64,000 nucleotides of DNA. Source: an uncultured Collinsella sp. (GTDB lineage: Bacteria > Actinomycetota > Coriobacteriia > Coriobacteriales > Coriobacteriaceae). The stretch spans positions 99,315 through 163,314 of the forward strand of contig CAUDVX010000002.1 in NCBI GenBank assembly GCA_958452935.1. Reading direction: 5' to 3'. The notes below the pieces were generated by a model. It did no database searches. It had not been told where the DNA came from and was given only the letters and a program-made list of their open reading frames with translations. A program made the translations under genes and the position numbers. Shown here piece by piece: positions 8,664 to 17,828 of the stretch. Position 1 is the stretch's first letter; each line of letters starts with the position of its first letter.

Positions 8664-8695
8664 TTTCGGATACCGAGTTTTAGGAGAAAGCACTT

Positions 8696-8956
8696 ATGAG
8701 CAGAAGTCTCAAAAAGGGCCCGTTCGTGGAGACTCGCCTTCTCTCGCGTATCACCGCGATGAACGAGGCTGGCAAGAAGGACGTCGTGAAGACCTGGTCC
8801 CGCGCGTCCACCATCTTCCCCGAGATGGTTGGTCACACCATCGCCGTCCACGACGGCCGCAAGCATGTGCCCGTGTATGTTACCGAGTCCATGGTTGGTC
8901 ACAAGCTCGGCGAGTTCGCGCCGACTCGTACGTTCCGTGGCCACAAGGCCAAATAG
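8696..8956 (+). CDS. rpsS: 30S ribosomal protein S19
   Basis: 86 residues. [11 protein letters not shown] at the N-terminus and [18 protein letters not shown] at the C-terminus are diagnostic. S19 forms part of the 30S head with S13. TAGGAGAAAG gives a good ribosome site before ATG 8696. rplV begins 14 bases downstream. Confidence 0.97.
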   Translation: MSRSLKKGPFVETRLLSRITAMNEAGKKDVVKTWSRASTIFPEMVGHTIAVHDGRKHVPVYVTESMVGHKLGEFAPTRTFRGHKAK

Positions 8957-8970
8957 GGGGTTAACCGTAA

Positions 8971-9342
8971 ATGGCAACTAAGTCTATTGAAACTGAGGCC
9001 ACCGAGGTTCGCGCCGTCGCTAAGTACGTGCGTGTTTCCCCCAGCAAGGCCCGCCTGGTGGTCGATCTGATCCGCCGCAAGCCTGTCGCTCAGGCCTTCG
9101 ACATCCTCCACTTCTGCGACCGCGCCGTCGCCGTGGATGTCGAGAAGGTTCTCCGTTCCGCCGTTGCGAACGCCGAGAACAACAACGGTCTGCGTGCCGA
9201 CAACCTGGTTGTCGCCGCTGCCTATGTTGACGAGGGTCCGACGCTTAAGCGCATCCGTCCCCGCGCCAAGGGTTCCGCTTCTCGCATTCTGAAGCGTACT
9301 TCCCACATCACCGTCGTCGTTGCTCCTCGAAAGGAGGCGTAA
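8971..9342 (+). CDS. rplV: 50S ribosomal protein L22
   Basis: 123 residues with the L22 core ([19 protein letters not shown]) and the tunnel-lining beta hairpin with [10 protein letters not shown] near the C-terminus. That loop is where macrolide-resistance changes arise in other bacteria; nothing unusual is seen. AGGGGGT precedes ATG 8971. The ribosome site of rpsC (AAGGAGG) is inside the last codons of this gene. Confidence 0.96.
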   Translation: MATKSIETEATEVRAVAKYVRVSPSKARLVVDLIRRKPVAQAFDILHFCDRAVAVDVEKVLRSAVANAENNNGLRADNLVVAAAYVDEGPTLKRIRPRAKGSASRILKRTSHITVVVAPRKEA

Positions 9343-9348
9343 AGCTGT

Positions 9349-10059
9349 ATGGGTCAGAAAGTCTACCCCACCGGCTTCCGTCTTGGCATCACCGAGAACT
9401 GGCGCTCCCGCTGGTTCGCAGAGAAGGATTACGCTAAGACCCTCGGTAACGATCTCGAGATCCGCAAGTACCTCGAGAAGCGTCTTTCCCGCGCAGCTGT
9501 CTCCCGCGTCGAGATCGAGCGCGCTGGCGACAAGGTGAAGGTCATCATCCTCACCGCTCGCCCCGGCGTTGTCATCGGTAAGAAGGGTGCCGAGATCGAT
9601 ACCCTCCGCACCGAGCTCGAGAAGGTCGCTGGCGTCTCCAAGGGCCAGCTCTCCGTCGACGTTGTCGAGATCAAGCGCCCCGAGCTCGACGCTAACCTCG
9701 TTGCTCAGTCCATTGCTGAGCAGCTCGAGGGCCGCGTTGCCTTCCGTCGCGCTATGCGCAAGGCTGTCCAGTCCGCCCGCAAGGCCGGCGCCAAGGGCAT
9801 CCGTATCCAGTGCTCCGGTCGTCTCGGCGGTGCCGAGATGGGCCGTCGTGAGTGGTACCGTGAGGGTCGCGTGCCTCTGCACACCCTCCGCGCCAAGATC
9901 GACTACGGCACGGCTGTCGCCAGCACCACCATGGGCGCTTGCGGCGTGAAGGTCTGGATCTACCTGGGCGAGAAGCTCCCGGGCCAGCCTGTTCCCAACC
10001 CTGCACTCGAGGGCTCTTCCCGTCCTCGTCGTCGTAACTCCGAGAGGAGGGGTCAGTAG
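9349..10059 (+). CDS. rpsC: 30S ribosomal protein S3
   Basis: 236 residues. [14 protein letters not shown] opens the protein, the KH domain carries [14 protein letters not shown], and [10 protein letters not shown] identifies the C-terminal domain. S3 lines the mRNA entry channel. The final ~25 residues are a basic tail. Its stop codon TAG shares its last base with the rplP start GTG, which points to tight translational coupling. Confidence 0.97.
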   Translation: MGQKVYPTGFRLGITENWRSRWFAEKDYAKTLGNDLEIRKYLEKRLSRAAVSRVEIERAGDKVKVIILTARPGVVIGKKGAEIDTLRTELEKVAGVSKGQLSVDVVEIKRPELDANLVAQSIAEQLEGRVAFRRAMRKAVQSARKAGAKGIRIQCSGRLGGAEMGRREWYREGRVPLHTLRAKIDYGTAVASTTMGACGVKVWIYLGEKLPGQPVPNPALEGSSRPRRRNSERRGQ

Positions 10060-10562
10060 TGCTTGCCCCTAAGCGTATTCTTCACCGCAAGGTGCAGCGT
10101 GGCTCCATGAAGGGCCAGGCCAAGGGTAATACCGAGCTGCATTTCGGCGAGTTTGGTATCCAGGCTCTCGAGGCCCATTGGATCACCAACCGTCAGATCG
10201 AGGCCGCTCGTATTGCCATGACCCGCTACATGAAGCGTGGCGGTCGTGTCTACATCACGATCTTCCCCGATAAGCCCATCACCAAGAAGCCTGCCGAGAC
10301 TCGCATGGGTTCTGGTAAGGGTAACCCCGAGGAGTGGGTGGCCGTCGTCAAGCCCGGCCGCATCATGTTCGAGGTCAAGGGTGTTCCCGAGGAGGTCGCT
10401 CGCGAGGCTCTGCGTCTTGCGCAGCACAAGCTCCCCATCAAGACCAAGATTGTTGCTGCTAAGAACGCTGAGCAGCGCATCGAGAAGGAGATGGCTGAGG
10501 AGGCCGCTCTCGAGGCCAAGTGGGCTGCTGAGGACGCCGCCGCCGCCAAGGAGGAGAACTAA
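10059..10562 (+). CDS. rplP: 50S ribosomal protein L16 with acidic/Ala-rich C-terminal extension
   Basis: 167 residues against about 137-143 in most bacteria. The L16 core is clear ([29 protein letters not shown]). The extra ~25 residues after KTKIV are rich in Glu, Ala and Lys. L16 organises the A-site region of the 50S subunit. The start is GTG overlapping the rpsC stop; the gene ends TAATG, with rpmC beginning in the overlap. Confidence 0.95.
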   Translation: MLAPKRILHRKVQRGSMKGQAKGNTELHFGEFGIQALEAHWITNRQIEAARIAMTRYMKRGGRVYITIFPDKPITKKPAETRMGSGKGNPEEWVAVVKPGRIMFEVKGVPEEVAREALRLAQHKLPIKTKIVAAKNAEQRIEKEMAEEAALEAKWAAEDAAAAKEEN

Positions 10563-10777
10563 TGAAGCCCGCAGAGATTCGTGAGCTCTCGGACGCTCAG
10601 CTCGTTGAGAAGCTGAAGGAAATGCGCGCCGAGCTCTTTAACCTTCGTTTCCAGATGGCCACCAGCCAGCTGGACAACACCGCTCGCGTCAACACCGTGA
10701 AGAAGGACATCGCTCGCGTCCTCACGGAGCAGCGCGCCCGCGAGATCGCAGCGGAGAAGTCCGCTGTCGCCGAGTAG
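10562..10777 (+). CDS. rpmC: 50S ribosomal protein L29
   Basis: 71 residues with ELSDAQLVEKLKEMRAELFNLRFQ and the TVKKDIARVLTE motif typical of L29, which lies beside L23 at the tunnel exit. ATG 10562 overlaps the rplP stop by one base, with AAGGAGG just upstream inside rplP. Confidence 0.96.
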   Translation: MKPAEIRELSDAQLVEKLKEMRAELFNLRFQMATSQLDNTARVNTVKKDIARVLTEQRAREIAAEKSAVAE

Positions 10778-10793
10778 GACCTAAGGAGAGAAC

Positions 10794-11054
10794 ATGACTG
10801 ATTCGCGTAACTCGCGTAAGGTCCGTACGGGTGTCGTTACCTCCGTCTCCGGTGCTAAGACCATTGTTGTCACCATCACCGAGCGCAAGCGTCACCCCAA
10901 GTACGGCAAGATGATGACCAGCTCCAAGAAGCTGCACGCTCACGACGAGGAGTGCACGGCTGGCGTGGGCGATACCGTCCGCGTTATGGAGACCCGTCCT
11001 ATGTCCAAGATGAAGCGTTGGCGCCTCATCGAGGTCGTCGAGCGCGCTAAATAA
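10794..11054 (+). CDS. rpsQ: 30S ribosomal protein S17
   Basis: 86 residues with RKVRTGVVTSVSGAKTIVV and KRHPKYGKMM, the OB-fold core of S17, which binds 16S rRNA helices early in assembly. AAGGAGAG lies just before ATG 10794. A 118-base spacer holding a GTATGC/GCATAC hairpin separates it from rplN. Confidence 0.97.
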   Translation: MTDSRNSRKVRTGVVTSVSGAKTIVVTITERKRHPKYGKMMTSSKKLHAHDEECTAGVGDTVRVMETRPMSKMKRWRLIEVVERAK

Positions 11055-11172
11055 GCAGTCGCTCTTACGACTTGTACGTTTCCGAAGATGTGCGTATGCC
11101 TGGCTTGCATACCACGGGCCGTATAAAGGCTGCGCACCTCTCTTCGGTTCTTAGTTCGGAGGAACATCTACC

Positions 11173-11541
11173 ATGATTCAGATGCAAACCATGCTGAACG
11201 TCGCCGACAACTCCGGCGCTCGCAAGATTCGCTGCATCAAGGTGCTTGGCGGTTCCAAGCGTCGTTATGCAGGCATCGGCGATGTGTTCATCGGTGCTGT
11301 CCAGGAGGCTACCCCTGGCGCCAACGTCAAGAAGAAGGACGTTGTCCGTTGCGTCGTCGTTCGCACCGTTAAGGAGATCCGCCGCAAGGATGGCTCCTAC
11401 ATTCGCTTTGATGAGAACGCCTGCGTTGTCATCAACAACGATGGTTCGCCCGTCGGCACCCGTATCTTCGGGCCCGTCGCTCGCGAGCTTCGTGACAAGA
11501 AGTACATGAAGATCGTCTCGCTCGCTCCCGAGACCCTGTAG
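11173..11541 (+). CDS. rplN: 50S ribosomal protein L14
   Basis: 122 residues, exactly the usual length. [17 protein letters not shown] and the C-terminal [20 protein letters not shown] identify L14, which forms part of the L14-L19 intersubunit bridge. CGGAGGA precedes ATG 11173. rplX follows after 13 bases. Confidence 0.97.
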   Translation: MIQMQTMLNVADNSGARKIRCIKVLGGSKRRYAGIGDVFIGAVQEATPGANVKKKDVVRCVVVRTVKEIRRKDGSYIRFDENACVVINNDGSPVGTRIFGPVARELRDKKYMKIVSLAPETL

Positions 11542-11554
11542 TTAGGGGAGATAT

Positions 11555-11860
11555 ATGTATATCAAGAAGGGCGATAAGGTCCAGGTTCTCTCTGGTAAGG
11601 ATCGCGGCAAGCAGGGCGTTGTCCTGCGTGCTCTCCCCGCCGAGAACAAGGTCGTTGTCGAGGGCGTTTCGGTCGTCAAGAAGGCCGTCAAGCCCAACGC
11701 TGCCAACCAGCAGGGCGGCATCGTTTCGCAGGAGGCTCCCATCGACGCCTCCAACGTCAATCTCGTTTGCCCCGAGTGCGGTAAGGTTACCCGCGTCGGT
11801 CACGAGAAGGACGGCAAGAACAAGCTGCGCGTCTGCAAGAAGTGCGGCCACAAGTTCTAA
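11555..11860 (+). CDS. rplX: 50S ribosomal protein L24 with Cys4 ribbon
   Basis: 101 residues. The KOW segment ([19 protein letters not shown]) and [15 protein letters not shown] are typical of L24, an assembly initiator on 23S rRNA. Two CxxC pairs in the C-terminal third (CPECGK and CKKCGH) look able to bind zinc, a feature seen in some L24 proteins. It is the last gene of the first ribosomal block; a strong terminator follows and the next ribosomal gene, rplE, lies about 32.9 kb away. Confidence 0.96.
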   Translation: MYIKKGDKVQVLSGKDRGKQGVVLRALPAENKVVVEGVSVVKKAVKPNAANQQGGIVSQEAPIDASNVNLVCPECGKVTRVGHEKDGKNKLRVCKKCGHKF

Positions 11861-11887
11861 GCTGCCCGCAACATCAAGTTGCTAGCA

Positions 11888-11921
11888 AAGGCCCGGATGC
11901 CACGGCACCCGGGCCTTTTTC
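11888..11921 (+). terminator. Intrinsic terminator after rplX
   Basis: A 9-bp GC-rich stem (AAGGCCCGG with CCGGGCCTT) around a 12-base loop is followed by five Ts. It closes the rplC-rplX transcript exactly where the ribosomal cluster is broken. Confidence 0.88.
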
Positions 11922-12008
11922 TATCCCTACTCATTGGGGACAGACTTAAATGAGTACCCTAACTGGGTAAGCATAAATGAGCGGGTCGTGCTGTATAAAT
12001 TGCTTGTG

Positions 12009-12137
12009 TGCGCGTTTATGCGCGTTAGATTGCGTTTAATTACGCACCTATGCGTATATATGCGCCGTTTACGGGGCAATAATGACCGTTTAGCGGTGAG
12101 ATACGCAAAAACGCGCACAGACGCGCGTGTTTGTGCG
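12009..12137 (+). promoter_or_regulatory. Phased TGCG/ACGC array upstream of the Gfo/Idh-DeoR operon
   Basis: TGCG occurs at 12009, 12019, 12031, 12051 and 12061, and the inverted form ACGC at 12042, 12103, 12111 and 12121, mostly 8-12 bases apart. The spacing puts many on one helix face. The array lies about 50-180 bases before the oxidoreductase start and is a likely operator, possibly for the DeoR-type regulator in the same operon. No clear -10 is seen. Confidence 0.45.
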
Positions 12138-12188
12138 AATATAGAGCTGTCAGAAATGCAAGACGTTCTATGACACAGGAGACACATA

Positions 12189-13268
12189 ATGGCAGATTCC
12201 AAGCAGGCTCCACTCGACGCCGCGGCAGCCGCCAAAGCGGCATTTGCTTCGGTCCAGGACAAGCCGTTCCCTAACGACATCTTTACGGCTCCCGAGCTCC
12301 GTTGGGCTGTGATCGGTTGCGGCGTTATTGCCAACCAAATGGCCCAGTCCCTCGCGCTGGCCGGTCGCAAGCTTGCGGGCGTCGCCAACCGCACGCTGTC
12401 CAAGGCTCAGGCTTTTGCTGAGCAATATGGCATCGAGAAGGTCTATGAAACGGTCGAGGACCTCTACGCCGATCCGAATATTGACGCAGTCTATATCACC
12501 ACGCCGCACAACACGCATATCACCTACCTGCGAGCCGCTCTGGCAGCTGGTAAGCACGTACTCTGCGAGAAGGCCATTACCCTCAACTCTGCCGAGCTCG
12601 ACGAGGCCCGTGCCATCGCCGACGAGCACAACGTGGTCCTTATGGATGCCACCACGGTGCTCCACATGCCCTTGTATCAGGAGCTGCGCCGCCGCATGGA
12701 TGCCGGCGACTTTGGACGCATGAACCTCGCCCAGCTCAACTTTGGCAGCTACAAGGAGTACGGCGACCTGACCAACCGCTTTTACAATCGCAACCTTGCT
12801 GGCGGTGCCATGCTCGATATTGGCGTCTATGCCCTGTCCGTCATGCGCCTCTTTATGGCAAGCCAGCCCGCTGAGGTCGTTTCGCTGGGCAACACCTGCG
12901 AGACTGGCGTTGACGTCGCGGGTGGCATCGTCTGCCGAAATGCCGAGCAGCAGCTGGGCGTCGTGAGCCTTACGCTCCACTCCAAGCAGCCCAAGCGCTC
13001 GGTCATCAGCTTCGACAAGTGCTACATCGAGGTCAATGAATATCCGCGTGCCGATCACGCGACCATCGTGTGGACTGCGGACGGCCACCGCGAGGAGGTC
13101 CACGCCGGCACCGAGGCTTACGCCCTGTGCTATGAGATGGCCGACCTGGAGAAGGCCGTTGCCGGCGACGACTCCAAGCGCGAGCTGCTGGATTATGCTT
13201 CTGATGTTATGGAGCTTATGACCAAGCTCCGCGCCGACTGGGGAGTTGTGTACCCCGAGGAGGAGTAA
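12189..13268 (+). CDS. Gfo/Idh/MocA family NAD(P)-dependent oxidoreductase
   Basis: 359 residues. After a short N-terminal leader, a Rossmann motif (VIGCGVIANQMAQSL) begins near residue 40, followed by the family's HNTHITYLRAAL and GKHVLCEKAITLN segments. The usual EKP triad reads EKA here. The C-terminal half has the substrate-binding fold with GGAMLDIGVYALS. Members oxidise or reduce sugars, inositols and related diols. The substrate is unknown. The product is cytosolic by lack of a signal peptide. AGGAGA precedes ATG 12189. A DeoR-type regulator begins 3 bases after its stop, so the two form an operon. Confidence 0.9.
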   Translation: MADSKQAPLDAAAAAKAAFASVQDKPFPNDIFTAPELRWAVIGCGVIANQMAQSLALAGRKLAGVANRTLSKAQAFAEQYGIEKVYETVEDLYADPNIDAVYITTPHNTHITYLRAALAAGKHVLCEKAITLNSAELDEARAIADEHNVVLMDATTVLHMPLYQELRRRMDAGDFGRMNLAQLNFGSYKEYGDLTNRFYNRNLAGGAMLDIGVYALSVMRLFMASQPAEVVSLGNTCETGVDVAGGIVCRNAEQQLGVVSLTLHSKQPKRSVISFDKCYIEVNEYPRADHATIVWTADGHREEVHAGTEAYALCYEMADLEKAVAGDDSKRELLDYASDVMELMTKLRADWGVVYPEEE

Positions 13269-13271
13269 GCG

Positions 13272-14018
13272 ATGCTTGCGGAAGATAGGCTCAACGCGAT
13301 CGTGTCGATGGTGCAGCAGGCCGGCTCGGTTACCGTGCCGGAGCTTGCCGAAGCCCTGGGCGTGACGGCGTCTACCATTCGGCGCGACCTGCAGACGCTC
13401 GACCGAGCTCATCGCATCGCCAAGGTCCACGGTGGAGCGACGAGTCTTGAGCGCGCGCACGTGACGCGCGACCTAACGCTTAATGAGCGCAGCGACCTCC
13501 ATAACGACGACAAGGAGCGTATCTGCGCCCGTGCGGCGGCGCTTGTGGAGCCCGAGAGCTTTGTATACATCGACTCGGGCTCGACGACGCTCAGACTCAT
13601 CGAGCATCTTCCGCATCTCGAATCGGTCACCTATGTGACCGATTCCGTGCTCCATGCTCAGCACCTTGCTTTGCGCGGCATGCGTACCGTGGTGTTGGGC
13701 GGCGAGCTCAAACCCGAGACCGAGGCGCTCGTTGGCCCCGATGCCTTGGCAACCTTAGACCGCTACAACTTCAACTGTGGCTTTTGGGGCTCTAACGGCA
13801 TTGCCGCCGAGCAGGGCTTCACGGCGCCCGATATCGAGGAAGCACAGGTCAAGCGTATCTCGATGCGCCATACCGCCAAACGCTTTGTAATCTCGGACGC
13901 CAGTAAATTTGGCATGGTGGCGCCCGTCAAGTTCGCGGACTTCCGCGACGCAACGATTATCACTGCGGGCGAGGTCCCCGCCAAGTACCGGGCAATGGAC
14001 AACGTCATCACTGTCTAA
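13272..14018 (+). CDS. DeoR family transcriptional regulator
   Basis: 248 residues. The N-terminal winged helix-turn-helix carries the DeoR signature (VPELAEALGVTASTIRRDLQTLD, residues about 19-41, then KVHGGA). The C-terminal domain has the ISOCOT-like sugar-phosphate pocket (IDSGSTTLRLIEHL). DeoR proteins usually repress sugar or polyol genes until a phosphorylated intermediate binds. It begins 3 bases after the oxidoreductase stop and probably regulates that operon through the upstream TGCG array; this is an inference. A terminator hairpin follows about 85 bases downstream. Confidence 0.9.
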   Translation: MLAEDRLNAIVSMVQQAGSVTVPELAEALGVTASTIRRDLQTLDRAHRIAKVHGGATSLERAHVTRDLTLNERSDLHNDDKERICARAAALVEPESFVYIDSGSTTLRLIEHLPHLESVTYVTDSVLHAQHLALRGMRTVVLGGELKPETEALVGPDALATLDRYNFNCGFWGSNGIAAEQGFTAPDIEEAQVKRISMRHTAKRFVISDASKFGMVAPVKFADFRDATIITAGEVPAKYRAMDNVITV

Positions 14019-14028
14019 CAGCGAGACA

Positions 14029-14070
14029 AGGCCAAAACCACCACGAAGGTGCCTGTCTCCATTGTGGTGG
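14029..14070. repeat. Hairpin repeat, copy 1 (AACCACCAC family)
   Basis: AACCACCAC pairs with GTGGTGGTT around GAAGGTGCCTGTCTCC. A second copy at 14324-14362 differs at few positions. No gene is involved. Confidence 0.75.
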
Positions 14071-14103
14071 TTAGTAACGAAAACCGAGTAGTTTTCTCAA
14101 TAG

Positions 14104-14140
14104 AAAAGCGGCAACGTCCATCACGGGCGTTGCCGCTTTC
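14104..14140 (+). terminator. Terminator downstream of the DeoR regulator
   Basis: A perfect stem of about 12 bp (AAAGCGGCAACG with CGTTGCCGCTTT) with an 11-base loop. The T run is short (TTTCGTT). Likely ends the oxidoreductase-DeoR transcript. Confidence 0.7.
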
Positions 14141-14162
14141 GTTGTCTGCCGGTTTGTCTAAG

Positions 14163-14291
14163 TCTGTAACAACTGGACCGTTAAAAGTGGGCTAGGTGTT
14201 ACAGATTGAGATTTTCCCTTGAGGGGGATTCGAATGTCTCGATCTGTAACAGATAGACCGGAAAATGGGCTCTAACTGTTACAGATCGAGA
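14163..14291. repeat. Pair of related CTGTAACA hairpins
   Basis: Hairpin A (14163-14205) has TCTGTAACA/TGTTACAGA arms. Hairpin B (14237-14291) has perfect 15-bp arms starting TCTCGATCTGTAACA. Their centres are also related (GGACCG..AAAAGTGGGCT versus AGACCG..AAAATGGGCT), so they are diverged copies of one unit. No coding frame is present. Confidence 0.75.
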
Positions 14292-14323
14292 CGTTTTGGG
14301 ACCGCGGCTGAGCCATCGTGGCA

Positions 14324-14362
14324 AAACCACCACAAAGGTGCCTGTCCCCATTGTGGTGGTTT
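14324..14362. repeat. Hairpin repeat, copy 2 (AACCACCAC family)
   Basis: AAACCACCACAA pairs with TTGTGGTGGTTT around AGGTGCCTGTCCCC, giving a near-perfect 12-bp stem. It abuts the 3' end of the RluA-family gene and may act as its terminator. Confidence 0.75.
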
Positions 14363-15020
14363 AGGGCTCCCAGGGGCAGGGGGCTTCGATGTGGATGTGC
14401 TCGCCGGTTACGGGATGCGTGAAGGACACGCTGTGGGCGTGGAGCATCAGACCGCAGGGGCGCGGCGTTCCGTACAGGTCGTCGCCAACCAGGGGATGAT
14501 GCTCGCTTGCCAGGTGCACACGGATTTGGTGCTTGCGGCCGGTGAGCAACTCGACATCGATATACGAGCGCGTGGGCAGGCCACGACGGCTCTTAAGGCG
14601 TTTGAGCACCTTCACGCGCGTTTGAGACGGCTTGCCGCTGGCGCCGACGCGCATCTTTCGGCTGTCGTGACGGTCGCGGGCGATGGGCTTGTCGATGAGC
14701 TTTTCGTTCCAGTCGATCTTGCCCTCGGCGAGCGCTAGGTAGTGCTTTTCGAAAGCGTGGTCGATAATCATCTGGTCAAAGGCGGGCTGCGTCTGCTTGT
14801 CGAGCGAGAACAGCACCACGCCGGTGGTGTCACGGTCCAGGCGATTGAGCGGCTGCATGTCGGTCGCGGCAAAGCCGTCGCCCATCGCCAGCAGCAGGTC
14901 GCTGGCGTAGTCGGTGAGCGTGCGCTCGCCGGTGCCGTCGCCGTGGACGATCATGCCGGCGGGCTTGTCGATGGCCATGAGCCAGGCGTCGCAGTAGAGG
15001 ACTTGAGGTTCTTCGTTCAC
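14361..15020 (-). CDS. RluA-family RNA pseudouridine synthase
   Basis: 219 residues, the catalytic domain alone with no S4 domain. Motif II holds the catalytic Asp in NRLDRDTTGV (families usually read HRLDxxTSG), and GRKHQIRVHLAS plus GDDLYG are the C-terminal RluA motifs. It converts specific uridines in rRNA or tRNA to pseudouridine; the target cannot be told from sequence. ATG 15020 is the clear start. The gene is followed on the same strand by none; upstream is the U32 gene with only 15 bases between, so both are probably one transcript reading leftwards. Confidence 0.9.
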   Translation of the reverse strand: MNEEPQVLYCDAWLMAIDKPAGMIVHGDGTGERTLTDYASDLLLAMGDGFAATDMQPLNRLDRDTTGVVLFSLDKQTQPAFDQMIIDHAFEKHYLALAEGKIDWNEKLIDKPIARDRHDSRKMRVGASGKPSQTRVKVLKRLKSRRGLPTRSYIDVELLTGRKHQIRVHLASEHHPLVGDDLYGTPRPCGLMLHAHSVSFTHPVTGEHIHIEAPCPWEP

Positions 15021-15035
15021 GTGTAAGCCTTTCGG

Positions 15036-17528
15036 TTAGCTAATTCCCACAAACATGCAGCCCGAGGTCGCCCCACGCAGGCGGGCAGCGGGCTTGCGAC
15101 CTGCCTGCGCTGCATCAATGGCGCGACGGACGCGCGCGACGGCACGGCCAATCTCATTGGGCTCGAGCAGGGTTCCGTCAACCATAAGACGGCGCACGCC
15201 GGCATCGAGCAGCTGCGGAACCTGCGGCGTGAGGTCGATGGGGTAGGCATCGTACAGGCGCGAGCGGCCGTGGACGTCGGTACGTACCGGCATGACCTTT
15301 CCGTCGATATTCTTGAGCGAGAGCTTGCGGACACGCAGGCGGCAGTTGGCGCAATCGTGGATGCAGCCGTTGGCAACCTGCAGAATGCAATGCTCGCTTG
15401 TCATGACGCGCGGCCGGCCAAAGACGGTGATGCCCAGAGTCGCGGGCGCGGCGGCGCCGAGCGAGACAATCTCGTCGAGCGTGATCTCGGGCGAGAGCCA
15501 AAACGCACCGGCTCCGCGCTCGGCAAGCGCCTCCATGCAGGGCGTGTTATGCACCGGCAGGCAGGATCGAATCTCGGCCGTGGCGCCGGCATGCGCGGCT
15601 ACAGCGAGCTCGGAGATATTGCCGACGGCGACGGTGGCTCCGGCATTGATCCAGGGATCGACGCGCTCGTGGTCAACGGCACGGCAGACCTCGTCGAGCA
15701 CGGGCACGATGCCCTGCTCAAACGCATCGGCGGGGGAGAGCTCGGCCGCATCGAGCGCGTCGGTGGTCATGTAGATGCGCGTTGCACCCTCCGCTCGCGC
15801 TGCCTCGGCGGCCTCGAGCGAGGTGACGGTGGCGCAGATCTGCGGCTCGTCGCGGTAGTGCTCGGGCATGGGCCGCGTACATTTGTCGAGCACCGGCAGC
15901 TCGAGCGTGCGGGCACGCTCGTCATACGGTGCCAGAATGGCCTCCTCCAGCGCCTTGCAGGCGGCGGCGCGCACCTTGTGCACAGCGGAGAAGCCCATGC
16001 CGCAGCCCTTATCGAGTGCCACATCAAAGCTCGCGGACTCAAAGGGCGAGGACCCCATGCGGCCCACATGCTCTACCAGATCGGACGCCTCGACCGCGCG
16101 GGTCTTGGCGGCCTCGACGGTAAAGCCCGTGGCCGTGGCCGTAAGCGAAGGGGCGTCGCAGCAAGTAAGCGTGACGGCAAACGGTTCGCCCAAACGCGCC
16201 ACAACGGTTACATCAACGGCGCGGCGGCGCAGCACATCGCGCTTGAGCGCGGCGCCGGCAGCGTCAATGGCGCGCTGGCTTCGAATCACGCGCACGCGGC
16301 AGCCCTCGGGCATGCTGCGAGGCACGCGGCACTCGATGATGTCACCGGCGGCGGCATCATCGGCGGCAATGGTGGTCAGGAACTGGTCAAACTCGTTATC
16401 GTGGCGAAGCTCCAGCAGGTCGCCCTTGCCCACGGGCTCAAACAACTCAATGCGGGCGATGGCGGCGCGCCGACGGCGGTCGTCGGGCTTGAGGCCGCGC
16501 ACATCGCGGTTGGCCGGGCGGCTGCCCAGCACCGTGCCCACGATCTGGCCGCGGTTGTTGGAGCGCTCGTAGCTCATCATCTCGTCACCCGAGGTACCGT
16601 CTTGGTAGGCGTGCGTAAAGTCGCGGTTAAAGCAGCGCTTGAGCTGTCGCTGGCGGGCCGCATCCTCATCCTTAGAGGTCGAAACATCGGCCAGCATGTC
16701 ATCAATCTGATGACGATACACGTCGACGATGGAATACACGTAATCGGGGGCCTTCATGCGGCCCTCGAGCTTGAGCGATGCGGCGCCGGCGTCATACAGA
16801 CGGCGAACAAGCTGCGAAGTGTTGGTGTCGCGCGGGCACAGCGCGCGCTCGCGACCGGCAGGGGAGAGCGAGCGGCCGTTCTCGTCAATTAGCTCGTAGG
16901 GTAGGCGGCAGGGCTGGGCGCACATGCCGCGGTTGGCCGAGCGGCCAGCCATGGCAAAGCTCGACAGCAGGCACAGACCCGAGTAGCAAAAGCAGATGGC
17001 ACCGTGGCTAAAGACCTCAAGGTCCACATCGGGCGCGGCGTCGTGAATGGCGGCGATCTCGTCGATGGAGAGCTCGCGCGAGAGAGTCACGCGGTCGGCG
17101 CCCTGCTCACGGCACCAAAGGGTTCCGCGGTCGTCGTGGATGTTCGCCTGGGTCGAGATGTGTGTCTCGATGCCGGGCATGGCGCGCTTGACCTCAAAGA
17201 ACAGACCCCAGTCCTGGATAATGAAGGCGTCGGCGCCCAGCGTGGAGCAGCGATGGATGAGTTGCAGCGCATCGCCCATCTCGGACTGCTTGATGACGAT
17301 GTTTACCGTGACGTAGACGCGCGACCCGGCTAGATGCGCGGCGCGGCAGGCTTGCTCAAAGGCCTCGTCAGTAAAGTTGGTTGCCTTGCGGCGGGCGTTG
17401 AAGCTGCCCATGCCGCAGTAGATGGCGTCTGCCCCGGCAGCGAGCGCGGCGGCAAAGGGCTCGGGCCCTCCGGCGGGCGCCAAAAGCTCGGGTCTGCGGT
17501 TGGTGGTTCGACTGGCGGTTGCGGTCAT
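15036..17528 (-). CDS. Long U32 family protein (peptidase U32/RNA hydroxylation type)
   Basis: 830 residues. The N-terminal U32 domain opens with ELLAPAGGPEPFAAALAAGADAIYCG and includes the signature SHGAICFCYSGLC with GRSANRGMCAQPCR. The centre resembles the collagenase-like extension (DUF3656), and the last ~150 residues add a second barrel-like part with a CxxxxxxxCxxCR cluster. Relatives RlhA and TrhP (YdcP, YegQ) are needed for prephenate-dependent hydroxylation of 23S rRNA or tRNA; older annotations call them proteases. A second, shorter U32 gene lies at 59708. A TATACT box lies on this strand near 17561-17566. Confidence 0.88.
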   Translation of the reverse strand: MTATASRTTNRRPELLAPAGGPEPFAAALAAGADAIYCGMGSFNARRKATNFTDEAFEQACRAAHLAGSRVYVTVNIVIKQSEMGDALQLIHRCSTLGADAFIIQDWGLFFEVKRAMPGIETHISTQANIHDDRGTLWCREQGADRVTLSRELSIDEIAAIHDAAPDVDLEVFSHGAICFCYSGLCLLSSFAMAGRSANRGMCAQPCRLPYELIDENGRSLSPAGRERALCPRDTNTSQLVRRLYDAGAASLKLEGRMKAPDYVYSIVDVYRHQIDDMLADVSTSKDEDAARQRQLKRCFNRDFTHAYQDGTSGDEMMSYERSNNRGQIVGTVLGSRPANRDVRGLKPDDRRRRAAIARIELFEPVGKGDLLELRHDNEFDQFLTTIAADDAAAGDIIECRVPRSMPEGCRVRVIRSQRAIDAAGAALKRDVLRRRAVDVTVVARLGEPFAVTLTCCDAPSLTATATGFTVEAAKTRAVEASDLVEHVGRMGSSPFESASFDVALDKGCGMGFSAVHKVRAAACKALEEAILAPYDERARTLELPVLDKCTRPMPEHYRDEPQICATVTSLEAAEAARAEGATRIYMTTDALDAAELSPADAFEQGIVPVLDEVCRAVDHERVDPWINAGATVAVGNISELAVAAHAGATAEIRSCLPVHNTPCMEALAERGAGAFWLSPEITLDEIVSLGAAAPATLGITVFGRPRVMTSEHCILQVANGCIHDCANCRLRVRKLSLKNIDGKVMPVRTDVHGRSRLYDAYPIDLTPQVPQLLDAGVRRLMVDGTLLEPNEIGRAVARVRRAIDAAQAGRKPAARLRGATSGCMFVGIS

Positions 17529-17710
17529 ATCCTGCCTTTCAAAATGCTCAGATATTCAAAAGTATAGTGGTGCCGTTGCGGCAGGCGATGCCCGTGCTCC
17601 AAGCGGGATAAAGTCTTCAGCAGCTTAGGCTGGCTGACCCCGTGGAGAACCGTTCAGCTGCCAACGGGCGCCGTTGGGCGATAAAATATTCTCTCCAGCT
17701 GATAATATTC

Positions 17711-17739
17711 TTGCATCAAACAGAAACCTTGAGTACTAT
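17711..17739 (+). promoter_or_regulatory. Predicted promoter of the RidA gene
   Basis: TTGCAT (17711-17716), a 17-base spacer and TACTAT (17734-17739) lie about 90 bases before the RidA start codon. The rest of the 17529-17828 divergent spacer shows short G/C dyads but nothing recognisable. Confidence 0.6.
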
Positions 17740-17828
17740 CCCAAATCAAGCGCGGTGTTCAGACCGAACTGTGCCTCCCGGTGCGAACGCCGCGCTCACG
17801 CTTTCTAGTTAACCGTAAGGAGATAAAC

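Noticed and set aside
11934..12173. 79-codon plus-strand frame before the Gfo/Idh gene
   Set aside because: Overlaps the TGCG operator array, lacks a ribosome site, and its translation looks like no protein family.
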